Assembly: GCF_006494535.1 (NCBI RefSeq) | Contig: NZ_VHIQ01000004.1 | Coordinates: 353,283 to 417,282, forward strand | Source of the DNA: Paucihalobacter ruber | GTDB lineage: Bacteria; Bacteroidota; Bacteroidia; Flavobacteriales; Flavobacteriaceae | Direction of reading: 5' to 3' | Length of the DNA stretch: 64,000 bases | In this document: positions 1 to 9,345 of the stretch, piece by piece | Layout of the letters: every line of letters begins with the position of its first letter | Position numbering within the stretch: position 1 is the stretch's first letter | Made by a program: the position numbers and the translations under genes | The notes under the pieces: generated by a model | Told to the model about the DNA's origin: nothing | Database searches by the model: none | Seen by the model: only the letters and a program-made list of their open reading frames with translations

Positions 1-3000
1 ACCCACAGGATATGGATCGGTCAACAATGCACCGTCACTTCTCACCCCTACAGGATCGCCGACAGAGCAGTTGTCGGTAGCGGTGGCACTCACTGTTACC
101 GCTGCAGAGCAAAGTCCTGCTTCGGCATTGACGTTTTGATCGCCGTTGGTGGAGATTATAGGTTTAACGGCATCCTGAACAATCACATTAAAGGACTTCA
201 CTGATACATTTCCATTGGTGTCTTCTACTTTAAAGTCTACCGTTCGGGATTCTCCAATATTTGTGCAGTCAAATGAAATGGTAGATAGGCCATCGTTAAA
301 AAATTTGGACTTGATACCACAGTTATCGAAGGAATCATCATTAATTTCTGCAATGGACAAAGACCCAATACCATTCTCATCTAGATAAACATTGTATTCA
401 GTAGAAATGACTACGATAGGATACTGGAAGTCACCAACAATTATATTCACATCATCTGAAAGCATTACATTATTGGAATCAGTCACCCGAACTTCATAGA
501 GTCCTGCTGAAAGATTATTTATAATAGTTCCTGTTTCCGGAAGCAAGGCATCGTTCTTATACCATTCAACTGTATAAGGCGCTACTCCTGCAAAAATATC
601 TACCTCTATTCTTCCATCTGCCGCTTCAAAGCAGGATTCATTGGTTTTATTTAGTTTAATTCGAAAATTCTCGGTGAATTCAGCAATCACATTTTTGTTG
701 CCATCGATTGTCAATTCATATGGGTTTTGTGTTCCTATAATATCGCCAGACCATTTAGTAAAACTCCATCCCTCAGCTGAAATAGCATTAAGAGAAATGG
801 TTGAACCAGAGATAAATTTATTATTATCAGAACTTTTAATGATTGTTCCTTGTCCGATGACATCTGTTAGAATTGTAAAATATTCCTCCTGATTATCGCA
901 GTAAGAAAGGGAAATCGTATTGTCTAGTTCGTTGTATTCAAACGGAGAGGCATTTGCTATTTGAGCAAATAATTCATACGTATTACTTAATACTTGGTAA
1001 TCAAGGACAATGGACGAGGTGTCTCTGGCGTTAACTAGAATCAACTCGGTTTTTATATCCAACAGGTCTTCGCCAATCTTATGATAAAAGGAAACTTCGG
1101 CTTCAACATCTACATCTCCTTCATTTATAATATTAAAGGTGGCGGTGTTAGCAGTATTATTTTCAGGACACTCATTTAAAAGTTCAGCGGAACTAAATGT
1201 TAAATTTGGTGCGTCTCCTACAAATATTTGCCTGTCGGCTACATTATTTCTAAGATTACCATCGTCAAGATCATTATTAACATCAACATATGCTTTTAAA
1301 GTTTTGAAACCTCCGATACTGCTGCTGTAGGCCTCCGGTATAGCCACGGTGCTACTTAAACCTGCATCAAGGCCTGCTACTTGTACATCTTCACCTAAAG
1401 GCTCATCGTCAACCGTCAATCTGATCTTAAATGGTCCCGCGGGCACTGTGCCAATATTATCAAATGAGACAAAAACATTGATTGGTTCGTCTATATCGGG
1501 ATTCAAACGTGTTGGACTTATGTATTTAGGTAGTACTACCAAGTCTGGCCCCGGAGTTTTTATAGTAATTAAATTACTATATACGTTATCATCGTCATTA
1601 CATTCAATATATTCATTGTCCGGATCAACTACCACTTTTAAATTAAAGGTCCCTGATTCAGTAAATATATAAGGAATCCTTAAATACGTTCCCCTTCCTG
1701 TGTAGGAAGTAGGTACCTCATCCATAGTAGTTTCTGCTATTAATTCCTCATCAAGATAAAATTGTACTTTAACATTTGAAGGAATAAATAGTCCTCTATT
1801 ACCGATGTAGGCCGTCAAATATTGCTGCGTGAAAACTTGAAAACCACCATCCCAAACACTATAACTATAAAATGCCTCAGGATCTCTACTGGGAACAAGA
1901 TCAACACATAGTGGCATTTGGGCTGAATTATTAAATTCCCTTTGTTCTTCTATGGTATTATCAATATCCAAATCAAAAACAACATAGTGATTTCCATAGT
2001 TCGCTATACTCGTAGTTATTTGCGATTGGACCGACGTATTAATTTCAAGTGGGGATATTCCATTTACTACTTGCTCTCGAATTATACCGCTCTCAGAAAC
2101 TGTAAATCTATTTAAGTACGAATCTTGAACTGATGTTTCACCTTGGTTTCTATATCCGCCAATAATATTGAACTCTTCACCAGGAAGTGGCATTTTTGGG
2201 GATACTGAAAGATTATACATCTCGGTTCTTAAATCCGGTTTCACCTGTTTTAATCTTATAATTGTAGTTAATTTATTATTATCCTCTCTATATTCTTGAA
2301 TATTTCCACTGCCTATAGGCTCATCTACGGTAATTAAAATTGTATGATCTTCTCCGTCGTTGAATGACAGTTTAAGATCTTTCATGAATACAGTACCACA
2401 AACCTTCAAATTATTTATTATTGTATCCTTTAATACCTGACCATCTACATACACCCTAAAGTTAAATGGATCAACTATATCTTTACCGCCATCATTTGTA
2501 GCTCGAGCATTAAAAGTTATACCGTCATCAGGTGTATAATAATAAGTTTCATCAAATTCATCATAATTTAAAGAAAAAAATCTAGGTCGCAGATCTGGTA
2601 GGTTTGCTAAAATTTTAACATATTTGGTTGACTTGTTATTTCTTTCATTTATTTCCTTGACACTATCAAGCTCATCAACCACCGATTCAAATTTACATCC
2701 TAATCCAGAACAGCTATTAATAGTAGTAGCGATATCCGTAAATGGGAACTCAATAATTTGACCTGGTTGAATAGACTGAATAAATTCTGAAATATCTAGA
2801 CCTTGACAATTACCGTATTTGAAAATAAAATCAGATGCAATGGCATCACCAATATTTTCAAGTTTAAATACACCCGTAATTTCTTCTCCTTTTAAAAAAT
2901 ACGATCTGCCCTCTGGATAATTAATTGAAATATTCGTCTTCAAATCCGAAAACAATATTGGCTCATCTGCTTCAATCACGGTAAATCCAATACTTCCTCC

Positions 3001-6000
3001 TGAAGAATCTCCAATTTCGAATGTTGCTGTGAATCTTCCTTCATCAGCAATTCCCGTAATCCAAAAATCTCCCAGAGTATCTGGCGTTATGAAAGCAAAA
3101 GAAAATACACCATTACTATTGGTAAAAGTAGTAAAAGTGCGACCATCACTTAACGTGATATCTACTTTTGCACCTGATACGGCATTATTGGCAACATCGG
3201 AGCCTAAAAATTTAACAGATCCCGAGAGATACATAGTCTCTCCTATTTTATAAGTATTTTTATTGAGATATGCTGAAGCTGTAATTCCCTCAGGAAGTGA
3301 GTATAACCGAATAGCAAAATTATTCAATGGATTTTGTTCCTCTAGTACTCTTTCCTCATCGATAAATACTTTCACTTCGTGTCTACCGGGAAAATCAAAG
3401 CTGTAATCATAAGCAATAGACTCTATGCTTCTAGCTTCAACACCATTGACAGGTATAGTGGTTACTAACTCTAAATTATGGTAGATATTAACGTTGAAAT
3501 TACCGGCCGGAAAATCTGAATTATTATTTAATCTGGCTGTAATGGTAAATATTTCTCCAATCCCTGGTTTTTCCTTGCTAAATAGAATATCATCCGCAAA
3601 AATACTCATGTCTAAAACTCGCTTAGAAACAAGTGGTACCCCTGTTTGATTTATTGTTTCCTCAAGGCAGCCATTTGTGTTAAAAGCTTTTAACCGGGTG
3701 CTCCAAGTTTCATCGGCAGAAAGGCCTGTAATGGAGGCTTCAAAGACTTTACCATCCGCAACATTCTGATCCAAAGGATCTACCTCAGTCATCGTAAGTT
3801 CATAAGTATTCGAAAAACTACTCAAAATCACTTTTGGATAGCCATCTGCAGGTAAATAGCCCAGTGCATCCTTATAATTTACTTTGAAAGTGAAAGTTGA
3901 ATCAATTGTTCCAACTTCTGGATAAACATAGCTACTAGTATAATTTTCAGTGCCTAAAAATTCCAATTCTATAGTGTCAATCACTGTTATTGTCACGGAT
4001 TGCTCCTCTGTACAACCATTCGCATCTGTTATTACTACAGTATAAGTAGTAGTTTCATTCGGACTTACCGAAATAGAGGGGTTCACGAATCCATTACTCC
4101 AAGAATAAGCGACTCCTCCAGTAGCTTCAAGTAAAATGGATTCTCCTTTGCAAATAGTTGCATCGGGTGAGATAGTAGTAGTCATTTCCGGGAAATTTTC
4201 CACTGACACAGTTAAACTGTCATTACTCAAGTCAATGTCTTCTCCTACTATAGTATATGCTTTCAATTGATAGATTCCATCTATTGATAAATCAATTTTT
4301 GCTTGGAAGCTATAAGTCAATTTGCCATTTCCTGTAATAGTATTAGTACCAGTTATATTTTCAATTATTGGTTCACCGTCATTTATTGAATATGCCACCT
4401 GAAAACCATCAACTGGAAAGGCACTATAATTACTTATTTCCACAGTAACTGTTTCCTGAGTACTTAATTCACAACTAGAAACAGGAGAAATAATTTGAGA
4501 AACTCCGAGATCTACAATGGTTTTTGATGATTGGGTAGAAGTATAAGCAGGTGAAAGGTAAAGCTCTCCATCTAATGACAAGGAGTATTCAAAAAATGCG
4601 AAATAATAGGTCACCGCGGGGTCAAGACCTTGCAGGGAAAAGTTTTCTCCAAAATCATTATAAACCACATAATTACCAGAACCAATCTGATCGCCTTGAC
4701 CAAAAGTATTGTTAGCGATGTAGGAGGTAAAATCAGCCGGTCCGGCATTTACCGGACTACCCACTCTAGCTAAGACTAATCTTCGGCTTCCATCACCTTT
4801 AATGAAGTTAACATCAAAAGAATTAAAATCAATATTGGAATAGGTCGCATTTGAAACCTGCACAGTGGGTCTTTCTCCAAATGTTTCCAAAGCAAACTGA
4901 TATCCAGGTCTCAGGTATAATTTAGCACTGTTTCCATTATATTCAAATAGGGCAAAATAGTAATTGGTACCGGGTTCTAGATTGGTAATATTCACGTTAT
5001 TTCCGGTCCCCACATACAATCCATAATTACCTGTACCAATTTGAGTCCAGCTAGTTCCAAAGGTGGCAGAGGTACTATAAGTTGTTAAATCTTGAGGCTC
5101 TACATTTACCGGGCCATCTTTACGCCCTATAAGAATTCTTTGAGTTCCATTCCCTCTGGTCCAGGAGATATTAATGGAGGTATTACTTCTACTACTAGTA
5201 AAGGCATTACTCGATTGCACTGTGGGATGGCTAAGAGTAGCTCTACTCCCCGCCAAATAGGGATTGGTTAAATAAAAAGTACCTGTCCCCGTGCCATTAT
5301 ATTCATATACAGCAAGATGATACGTCGTACCAGGCTTTAAGCCATATAACCAGCTTTGATTTGATGTTCCGTCATAAACTACGAATTCGTCCGGAGCAAT
5401 TTGGGTTCCTGAACCAAAAGTTATGTTGTGCGAATATTGAATCCCGTCCTCAGGTACCGCTGTTACTGCACTTCCCTCTTTTGCAATGACAACCCTTCTG
5501 GCGCCATTTCCGCTTGTAAAGGAATAATAAAATTGATTGCCGTCGACATTGGCAATGTTAACATTAAAATTAGACGCTGCTATTGTGGGGGCCGATACTG
5601 TTTTCTGACTAGCTAGTGTACCTGGTCTTAGATATTGTTTTCCACTACTCCCTGTGTATTCAAATATGGCAAAGTGATAGGTTCTGTTGGGATCTAAATT
5701 AGTGATAGATGCGTTGGTTCCGCCACCTACATAAAGCACTTTGTGTTCTGAGGTCCCTATATTATAGGCAGTGCTGGTAGTTCCAAAGGCTCCGCCCCAG
5801 GAATTGTAATTTGTTAGATCTTGCGGTTCCACTTCTACCGGATTGTCCGCTCTGGCAATCAGGATACGACCACTTCCGTTTCCATTAACCCAATTGACTC
5901 TCATTCCAGACCCCGTAATATTGTCAAAAGTAAGAGAGCTGGCTTGAACCGTAGGCGGGAAAAGAGTAGCTCTACTCCCCGCCAAATAGGGATTGGTTAA

Positions 6001-7188
6001 ATAAAAAGTACCTGTCCCCGTGCCATTATATTCATATACAGCAAGATGATACGTCGTACCAGGCTTTAAGCCATATAACCAGCTTTGATTTGATGTTCCG
6101 TCATAAACTACGAATTCGTCCGGAGCAATTTGGGTTCCTGAACCAAAAGTTATGTTGTGCGAATATTGAATCCCGTCCTCAGGTACCGCTGTTACTGCAC
6201 TTCCCTCTTTTGCAATGACAACCCTTCTGGCGCCATTTCCGCTTGTAAAGGAATAATAAAATTGATTGCCGTCGACATTGGCAATGTTAACATTAAAATT
6301 AGACGCTGCTATTGTGGGGGCCGATGCTGTTTTTTGGCTAGCTTTTGTGCCTGGTCTCAAATAAACTTTGCCACTACTGCCATTATATTCAAAGATAGCA
6401 AAGTGATAGGTTCTGTTGGGATCTAAATTAGTAATAGATGCGCTTGTTCCAGCACCCATATACAGCACTTTATGTTCTGAGGTCCCGATGTTATAACCGG
6501 TCCAAGTGCTTCCAAAAGCACCAGTCCATGGATTGTAGTTTGTTAAATCCTGTGGTTCTGCTTCAACCGGGTTGTCTGCTCTTGCGATTAAGATAACTCC
6601 GGCACCATTCCCTCTGGCCCAGCCGACGGTCATTGCATTTCCGGTGACGTTACTAAAAGTAAGTGAGCTCGCTTGAATTGTTGGAGCTGTTCGTGTAGTG
6701 GCGCTTCCCTCTAAAAACTCTGTAATAAGATATTCAGTGCTAAAACTTGTACCATTGTATTCGTATATCCTAAAATAATAAGTGGTAGAATGATTCAAGC
6801 CATTTATCCAAGTGCCCGATGCTGTCCCATTATAAACAACAAATTGCCCGGGAGCTAATTCATTTCCTAATCCGAAATTACCGGCTAAATAATCAGCCCC
6901 GTTAACAGGTTCGGCAGTTATGGGACTTGTACTGGCAACAATAATTCTTTTATCTCCACTTCCAGTCTGCTTAGTAAAACTTACATAAAACTGGTTTCCA
7001 TCGATATTGGAGATAGAAAGGTTGGTGGATGGTGCGGTAGGTGCTTGCCCAAAGGCGATTACTTGAAAGAAAAGCATAATTACAACCAAGAATGACTTTA
7101 TCCCCGAAAGCAATAATTTTTCTTGACTTGAAAACAAATAGGTTTTCTTGGTTTTTTGGCTGAGATTTAAATGTAAAATTGGTTTCAT
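1..7188 (-). CDS. Giant secreted multidomain adhesin (Fn3-like, CARDB, InlB-B, SprB, HYR repeats), C-terminus outside window
   Basis: An open frame of 2396 codons without a stop runs from the ATG at 7188 to the left edge, so the C-terminus is not seen. Residues 1-48 are a long signal peptide: a polar stretch of about 29 residues, then a hydrophobic core ending in AFGQ. Residues about 49-890 hold seven Fn3-like repeats of about 120 residues with a recurring YEYNG/FEYNG end. These are followed by an Ig/PKD-like SWSNG segment, six or seven CARDB-type repeats (about 1186-2100), an InlB B-repeat-like unit (about 2101-2178), a SprB-type repeat and HYR-type repeats with paired cysteines and DNC. In Bacteroidota such mosaics are usually type IX secretion substrates, surface-anchored or released. 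A C-terminal sorting domain is expected beyond the edge, but this is inference. The ligand is unknown. Confidence 0.88.
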   Translation of the reverse strand, partial: MKPILHLNLSQKTKKTYLFSSQEKLLLSGIKSFLVVIMLFFQVIAFGQAPTAPSTNLSISNIDGNQFYVSFTKQTGSGDKRIIVASTSPITAEPVNGADYLAGNFGLGNELAPGQFVVYNGTASGTWINGLNHSTTYYFRIYEYNGTSFSTEYLITEFLEGSATTRTAPTIQASSLTFSNVTGNAMTVGWARGNGAGVILIARADNPVEAEPQDLTNYNPWTGAFGSTWTGYNIGTSEHKVLYMGAGTSASITNLDPNRTYHFAIFEYNGSSGKVYLRPGTKASQKTASAPTIAASNFNVNIANVDGNQFYYSFTSGNGARRVVIAKEGSAVTAVPEDGIQYSHNITFGSGTQIAPDEFVVYDGTSNQSWLYGLKPGTTYHLAVYEYNGTGTGTFYLTNPYLAGSRATLFPPTVQASSLTFDNITGSGMRVNWVNGNGSGRILIARADNPVEVEPQDLTNYNSWGGAFGTTSTAYNIGTSEHKVLYVGGGTNASITNLDPNRTYHFAIFEYTGSSGKQYLRPGTLASQKTVSAPTIAASNFNVNIANVDGNQFYYSFTSGNGARRVVIAKEGSAVTAVPEDGIQYSHNITFGSGTQIAPDEFVVYDGTSNQSWLYGLKPGTTYHLAVYEYNGTGTGTFYLTNPYLAGSRATLSHPTVQSSNAFTSSRSNTSINISWTRGNGTQRILIGRKDGPVNVEPQDLTTYSTSATFGTSWTQIGTGNYGLYVGTGNNVNITNLEPGTNYYFALFEYNGNSAKLYLRPGYQFALETFGERPTVQVSNATYSNIDFNSFDVNFIKGDGSRRLVLARVGSPVNAGPADFTSYIANNTFGQGDQIGSGNYVVYNDFGENFSLQGLDPAVTYYFAFFEYSLSLDGELYLSPAYTSTQSSKTIVDLGVSQIISPVSSCELSTQETVTVEISNYSAFPVDGFQVAYSINDGEPIIENITGTNTITGNGKLTYSFQAKIDLSIDGIYQLKAYTIVGEDIDLSNDSLTVSVENFPEMTTTISPDATICKGESILLEATGGVAYSWSNGFVNPSISVSPNETTTYTVVITDANGCTEEQSVTITVIDTIELEFLGTENYTSSYVYPEVGTIDSTFTFKVNYKDALGYLPADGYPKVILSSFSNTYELTMTEVDPLDQNVADGKVFEASITGLSADETWSTRLKAFNTNGCLEETINQTGVPLVSKRVLDMSIFADDILFSKEKPGIGEIFTITARLNNNSDFPAGNFNVNIYHNLELVTTIPVNGVEARSIESIAYDYSFDFPGRHEVKVFIDEERVLEEQNPLNNFAIRLYSLPEGITASAYLNKNTYKIGETMYLSGSVKFLGSDVANNAVSGAKVDITLSDGRTFTTFTNSNGVFSFAFITPDTLGDFWITGIADEGRFTATFEIGDSSGGSIGFTVIEADEPILFSDLKTNISINYPEGRSYFLKGEEITGVFKLENIGDAIASDFIFKYGNCQGLDISEFIQSIQPGQIIEFPFTDIATTINSCSGLGCKFESVVDELDSVKEINERNNKSTKYVKILANLPDLRPRFFSLNYDEFDETYYYTPDDGITFNARATNDGGKDIVDPFNFRVYVDGQVLKDTIINNLKVCGTVFMKDLKLSFNDGEDHTILITVDEPIGSGNIQEYREDNNKLTTIIRLKQVKPDLRTEMYNLSVSPKMPLPGEEFNIIGGYRNQGETSVQDSYLNRFTVSESGIIREQVVNGISPLEINTSVQSQITTSIANYGNHYVVFDLDIDNTIEEQREFNNSAQMPLCVDLVPSRDPEAFYSYSVWDGGFQVFTQQYLTAYIGNRGLFIPSNVKVQFYLDEELIAETTMDEVPTSYTGRGTYLRIPYIFTESGTFNLKVVVDPDNEYIECNDDDNVYSNLITIKTPGPDLVVLPKYISPTRLNPDIDEPINVFVSFDNIGTVPAGPFKIRLTVDDEPLGEDVQVAGLDAGLSSTVAIPEAYSSSIGGFKTLKAYVDVNNDLDDGNLRNNVADRQIFVGDAPNLTFSSAELLNECPENNTANTATFNIINEGDVDVEAEVSFYHKIGEDLLDIKTELILVNARDTSSIVLDYQVLSNTYELFAQIANASPFEYNELDNTISLSYCDNQEEYFTILTDVIGQGTIIKSSDNNKFISGSTISLNAISAEGWSFTKWSGDIIGTQNPYELTIDGNKNVIAEFTENFRIKLNKTNESCFEAADGRIEVDIFAGVAPYTVEWYKNDALLPETGTIINNLSAGLYEVRVTDSNNVMLSDDVNIIVGDFQYPIVVISTEYNVYLDENGIGSLSIAEINDDSFDNCGIKSKFFNDGLSTISFDCTNIGESRTVDFKVEDTNGNVSVKSFNVIVQDAVKPIISTNGDQNVNAEAGLCSAAVTVSATATDNCSVGDPVGVRSDGALLTDPYPVG
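5233..5596 (-). repeat. Fn3 repeat copy 2, identical to 5962-6325
   Basis: These 364 bases match 5962-6325 base for base as I read them. The copies are offset by 729 bases (243 codons), so the frame is kept. The identical block covers almost exactly one Fn3-like repeat (the fifth) of the giant adhesin. Confidence 0.95.
5962..6325 (-). repeat. Fn3 repeat copy 1, identical to 5233-5596
   Basis: This is the third Fn3-like repeat of the adhesin and the partner of 5233-5596. The repeats on either side (about 5597-5961 and 6326-6690) resemble each other but have diverged. A two-repeat block was therefore duplicated in tandem, and one half either arose later or was homogenised. Confidence 0.95.
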
Positions 7189-7262
7189 TTTGGTTGGGTT
7201 TTTAAGAAATTGGTTTTTATATACTTAAAAAATTATAAACTGCTGTTATAAGAGAAGAGATT

Positions 7263-7295
7263 GAAATCTATTCAATCTCCTAGATGTCTAACAAA
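7263..7295 (-). promoter_or_regulatory. Candidate Bacteroidota promoter of the giant adhesin
   Basis: On the minus strand a TTTG box (7295-7292) is followed after 21 bases by TAGATTTC (7270-7263). This is close to the Bacteroidota primary-sigma pattern TTTG-N19-23-TAnnTTTG. It predicts a leader of about 65-70 bases before the ATG at 7188. A 9-bp inverted repeat (7257-7265 and 7271-7279) overlaps the -7 box. Confidence 0.5.
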
Positions 7296-7325
7296 CCGTA
7301 AAATTATCTTAGCATGAAAAAAAGG

Positions 7326-7364
7326 GCTATCACATATGTAACAAATGCTATCACATATGTAACA
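7326..7364. promoter_or_regulatory. Two tandem 18-bp candidate regulator sites upstream of the adhesin promoter
   Basis: The sequence GCTATCACATATGTAACA occurs twice, at 7326-7343 and 7347-7364. The repeat period is 21 bases, about two helical turns. Each copy has a palindromic ACATATGT core with near-symmetric TATCA/TAACA flanks, reminiscent of CRP-family half-sites. The pair lies 31 bases upstream of the -33 box, a usual place for activator binding. Confidence 0.5.
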
Positions 7365-7439
7365 TTTTGAAAAAAATTTGTAGGAAAATATACAGCACTA
7401 TGCAGTTAATAGAGGAGTTTTACAAAAAATGGGAAAAGA

Positions 7440-7645
7440 GTAAAAATTGATTAGAAGAAACCTTCACGAATAATTTTGACGAGAACTTCGAGAAAAAGAA
7501 TTTTTAAAATATTCTTGATTGCGAAATTTTTGTTGGGTAAGGAGATTATTATAATTGATACATTCTATTGATAGAATTTAAATTTAACTAATTCGAAAAT
7601 CATTAATATTTTAATCCCAAAACCAGTGCTGTCAACAGCCACGAT
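7440..7645 (+). pseudogene. Decayed copy of the 5' end and leader of the DUF1853 gene
   Basis: This segment aligns collinearly with 8384-8588 at a nearly constant offset of 942-944 bases. For example, 7448-7479 and 8392-8423 differ at only 3 of 32 bases. Later shared blocks correspond to the intact gene's codons for about residues 5-45, but here they contain stops. It looks like a partial duplication that lost its coding function. Confidence 0.6.
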
Positions 7646-7797
7646 TGTTTTAGAATGATGATTTTTGCAGTATTTTGGTGGCGTTTGAATTTAAGAATCC
7701 AAAACTTATAAAATTACCAAAAGTAAAAAAGATGCTTATAGCTGATTTAATAATTAGTATTACCCTATTAATAAAAGCCAATCGAAAGGTTATCTTT

Positions 7798-8022
7798 TTA
7801 TTTTGATATGTCTTTATCCTTCTTTTTGTCAATTTTAACTTGTCTGCGCCACATAAAATACAAAACAATTATTATAAGTGGTAAAATGATAAAAACCAGA
7901 ACATCAAACCAACTGTTCAGGTCTATGGGATAATTGTTTTGTGAGCTTGGAGCGTGAGTTGGTCGCTGTGCATGTCCAAGAAAACCAGAAAGGAGAAGAA
8001 TAAGGCTTTTAAACTTTTTCAT
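7798..8022 (-). CDS. Small single-pass membrane protein with signal peptide
   Basis: A 74-residue protein. I chose the ATG at 8022 because it puts a signal peptide (MKKFKSLILLLSGFLGHAQ) at the N-terminus; a start 11 codons upstream would bury it. After cleavage come a proline-rich stretch, a PIDLNSWFD segment, one transmembrane helix (about residues 43-57) and a short basic tail containing RRQVK and KKKDKD. The mature protein would have a short periplasmic N-terminus and a cytoplasmic tail. I recognise the general style from flavobacterial hypothetical proteins but no function. Confidence 0.65.
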   Translation of the reverse strand: MKKFKSLILLLSGFLGHAQRPTHAPSSQNNYPIDLNSWFDVLVFIILPLIIIVLYFMWRRQVKIDKKKDKDISK

Positions 8023-8451
8023 TGTAAAAATTTTTGAATCTATAATATACGTCATTTTTGAATCAAAGGAAAATTTAAAAGTTGTTTAATCAAAAATTTT
8101 AGACTAAAGCATTTCAATATAGGTATTGTAATTGCGAGATTTATGAAAAGCTTTATTTCAAAATTGGGTTGAATGTGTCGTTATCTTTATTATGCTTTTT
8201 AGGATCCCTACCATTTCGAATAAGTGCCGTATATTAGCTATAGAACTCTTAATCTAGCACGGTAGTTTTAGAATTACACTGAATACCTATAAAAATTGGC
8301 TGGGATATATATAGAAAAAATAATCTGGAAAAATTGAAAGTCTTATCCAATGAATAGGGATTTGTTTATTATACAAAAAAGCAGTGAAAAATGATTAGAA
8401 GATACCTTCATGAATAATTTCGATGTGAGTAATTAAAAGACCTTTTGTAAA
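8023..8451. other. Intergenic region without a recognised gene
   Basis: No coding frame or clear hairpin is visible. The last 68 bases (from about 8384) are the parental half of the duplication seen at 7440-7645. The similarity begins upstream of the DUF1853 start codon, so the duplicated unit included the leader. Confidence 0.6.
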
Positions 8452-9345
8452 ATGTTATTTATTCCGAAATTTGAGTCGGGCAATGTTATATTTATATTAC
8501 TTTCATTGAATTTACTAATCTCAAGTATAACTAAATCAAAAACCATTAATTTACAACTTCAAAACCAAGGCTATCAACAAACACCAATACTTTGGGAAGG
8601 CGCTTTATATTACGGATTAACATCAATTGATTTAACTAATACCATTGAAACAAAATTTGAAGATGATATTCCAAACGGTTTAAGACTGGGAAAAAGAGTT
8701 GAATATTTTGCTTTAAGTAACCTTTCTCAACAATCACAAATAGAGGTTATTGCGAATAATATTCAGATTCAACGCAACAAGATTACTTTAGGTGAAATTG
8801 ATGCTCTTTTAATGATTAATAATCAACCTGTTCATTTAGAAATTGTTTACAAGTTCTATTTGTTCGACAACAATTTTGGCGAAGGTTTAAAGGCGTGGAT
8901 TGGGCCCAATAGAAAAGATTCACTTATTGAGAAGTTAAACAGACTTAAAAATCACCAGTTGCCACTACTCTATCAACCTGAAACAGTAGATGTATTGGTT
9001 GAAAATAATATTGACGTCGCTGCTATTGAACAAAAGGTTCTGTTTAAAGCGCAACTGTATTTACCTGAAGATTTTGAATTAACTAACTTTGATGGTCTTA
9101 ATAAGGACTGTGTGGCAGGAAGATTTATTCATTGTGATGAATTAGTAAAATTTCAGGATTGTAAAATGTATATACCCACCAAGCATAATTGGTTGGTAAT
9201 ACCTCATGTAAATGTTGATTGGCTCACCTTCGACAAGGCAAATACCAGCATTCTCGATTTAATTAATAAACAATTTTCTCCATTGGTTTGGGTAAAACAG
9301 CCAACCGGAGTGATAAAAAAATATTTTGTTACTTGGTGGCAATGA
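8452..9345 (+). CDS. DUF1853 family protein
   Basis: A 297-residue protein. From about residue 30 it follows the DUF1853 pattern: LRLGKRVEYF, then NIQIQ, TLGEIDALL, HLEIVYKFYL, GPNRKDSLIEKLNRLKNHQLPLL and later KAQLYLP. The conserved acidic residues and the lysine (ExVYKFY) resemble a PD-(D/E)xK-like layout, but this is inference; the family has no established function. The first 30 residues are hydrophobic and unlike the family. With no other ATG nearby, the true start is uncertain and a non-ATG start is possible. The stop overlaps the next gene's ATG (ATGA), so the two are probably translationally coupled. A decayed copy of its 5' part lies at 7440-7645. Confidence 0.75.
   Translation: MLFIPKFESGNVIFILLSLNLLISSITKSKTINLQLQNQGYQQTPILWEGALYYGLTSIDLTNTIETKFEDDIPNGLRLGKRVEYFALSNLSQQSQIEVIANNIQIQRNKITLGEIDALLMINNQPVHLEIVYKFYLFDNNFGEGLKAWIGPNRKDSLIEKLNRLKNHQLPLLYQPETVDVLVENNIDVAAIEQKVLFKAQLYLPEDFELTNFDGLNKDCVAGRFIHCDELVKFQDCKMYIPTKHNWLVIPHVNVDWLTFDKANTSILDLINKQFSPLVWVKQPTGVIKKYFVTWWQ

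Larger units (their letters stand above)
7189..7797. other. Gene-poor intergenic region
   Basis: Apart from the adhesin promoter and the tandem sites at 7326-7364, this stretch holds no convincing gene. Bases 7440-7645 are a decayed copy of 8384-8588 (entered separately). The reading frames at 7650-7868 have no family features and look like chance. Confidence 0.7.

Noticed and set aside
5428-6426. Two plus-strand frames with the same protein start inside the adhesin gene
   Set aside because: They are antisense shadows of the duplicated Fn3 repeat; the shared sequence is explained by the 364-bp identity.
7650-7868. 72-codon minus-strand frame
   Set aside because: Overlaps the small membrane protein in another frame, has low-complexity composition and no family features; judged a chance frame.
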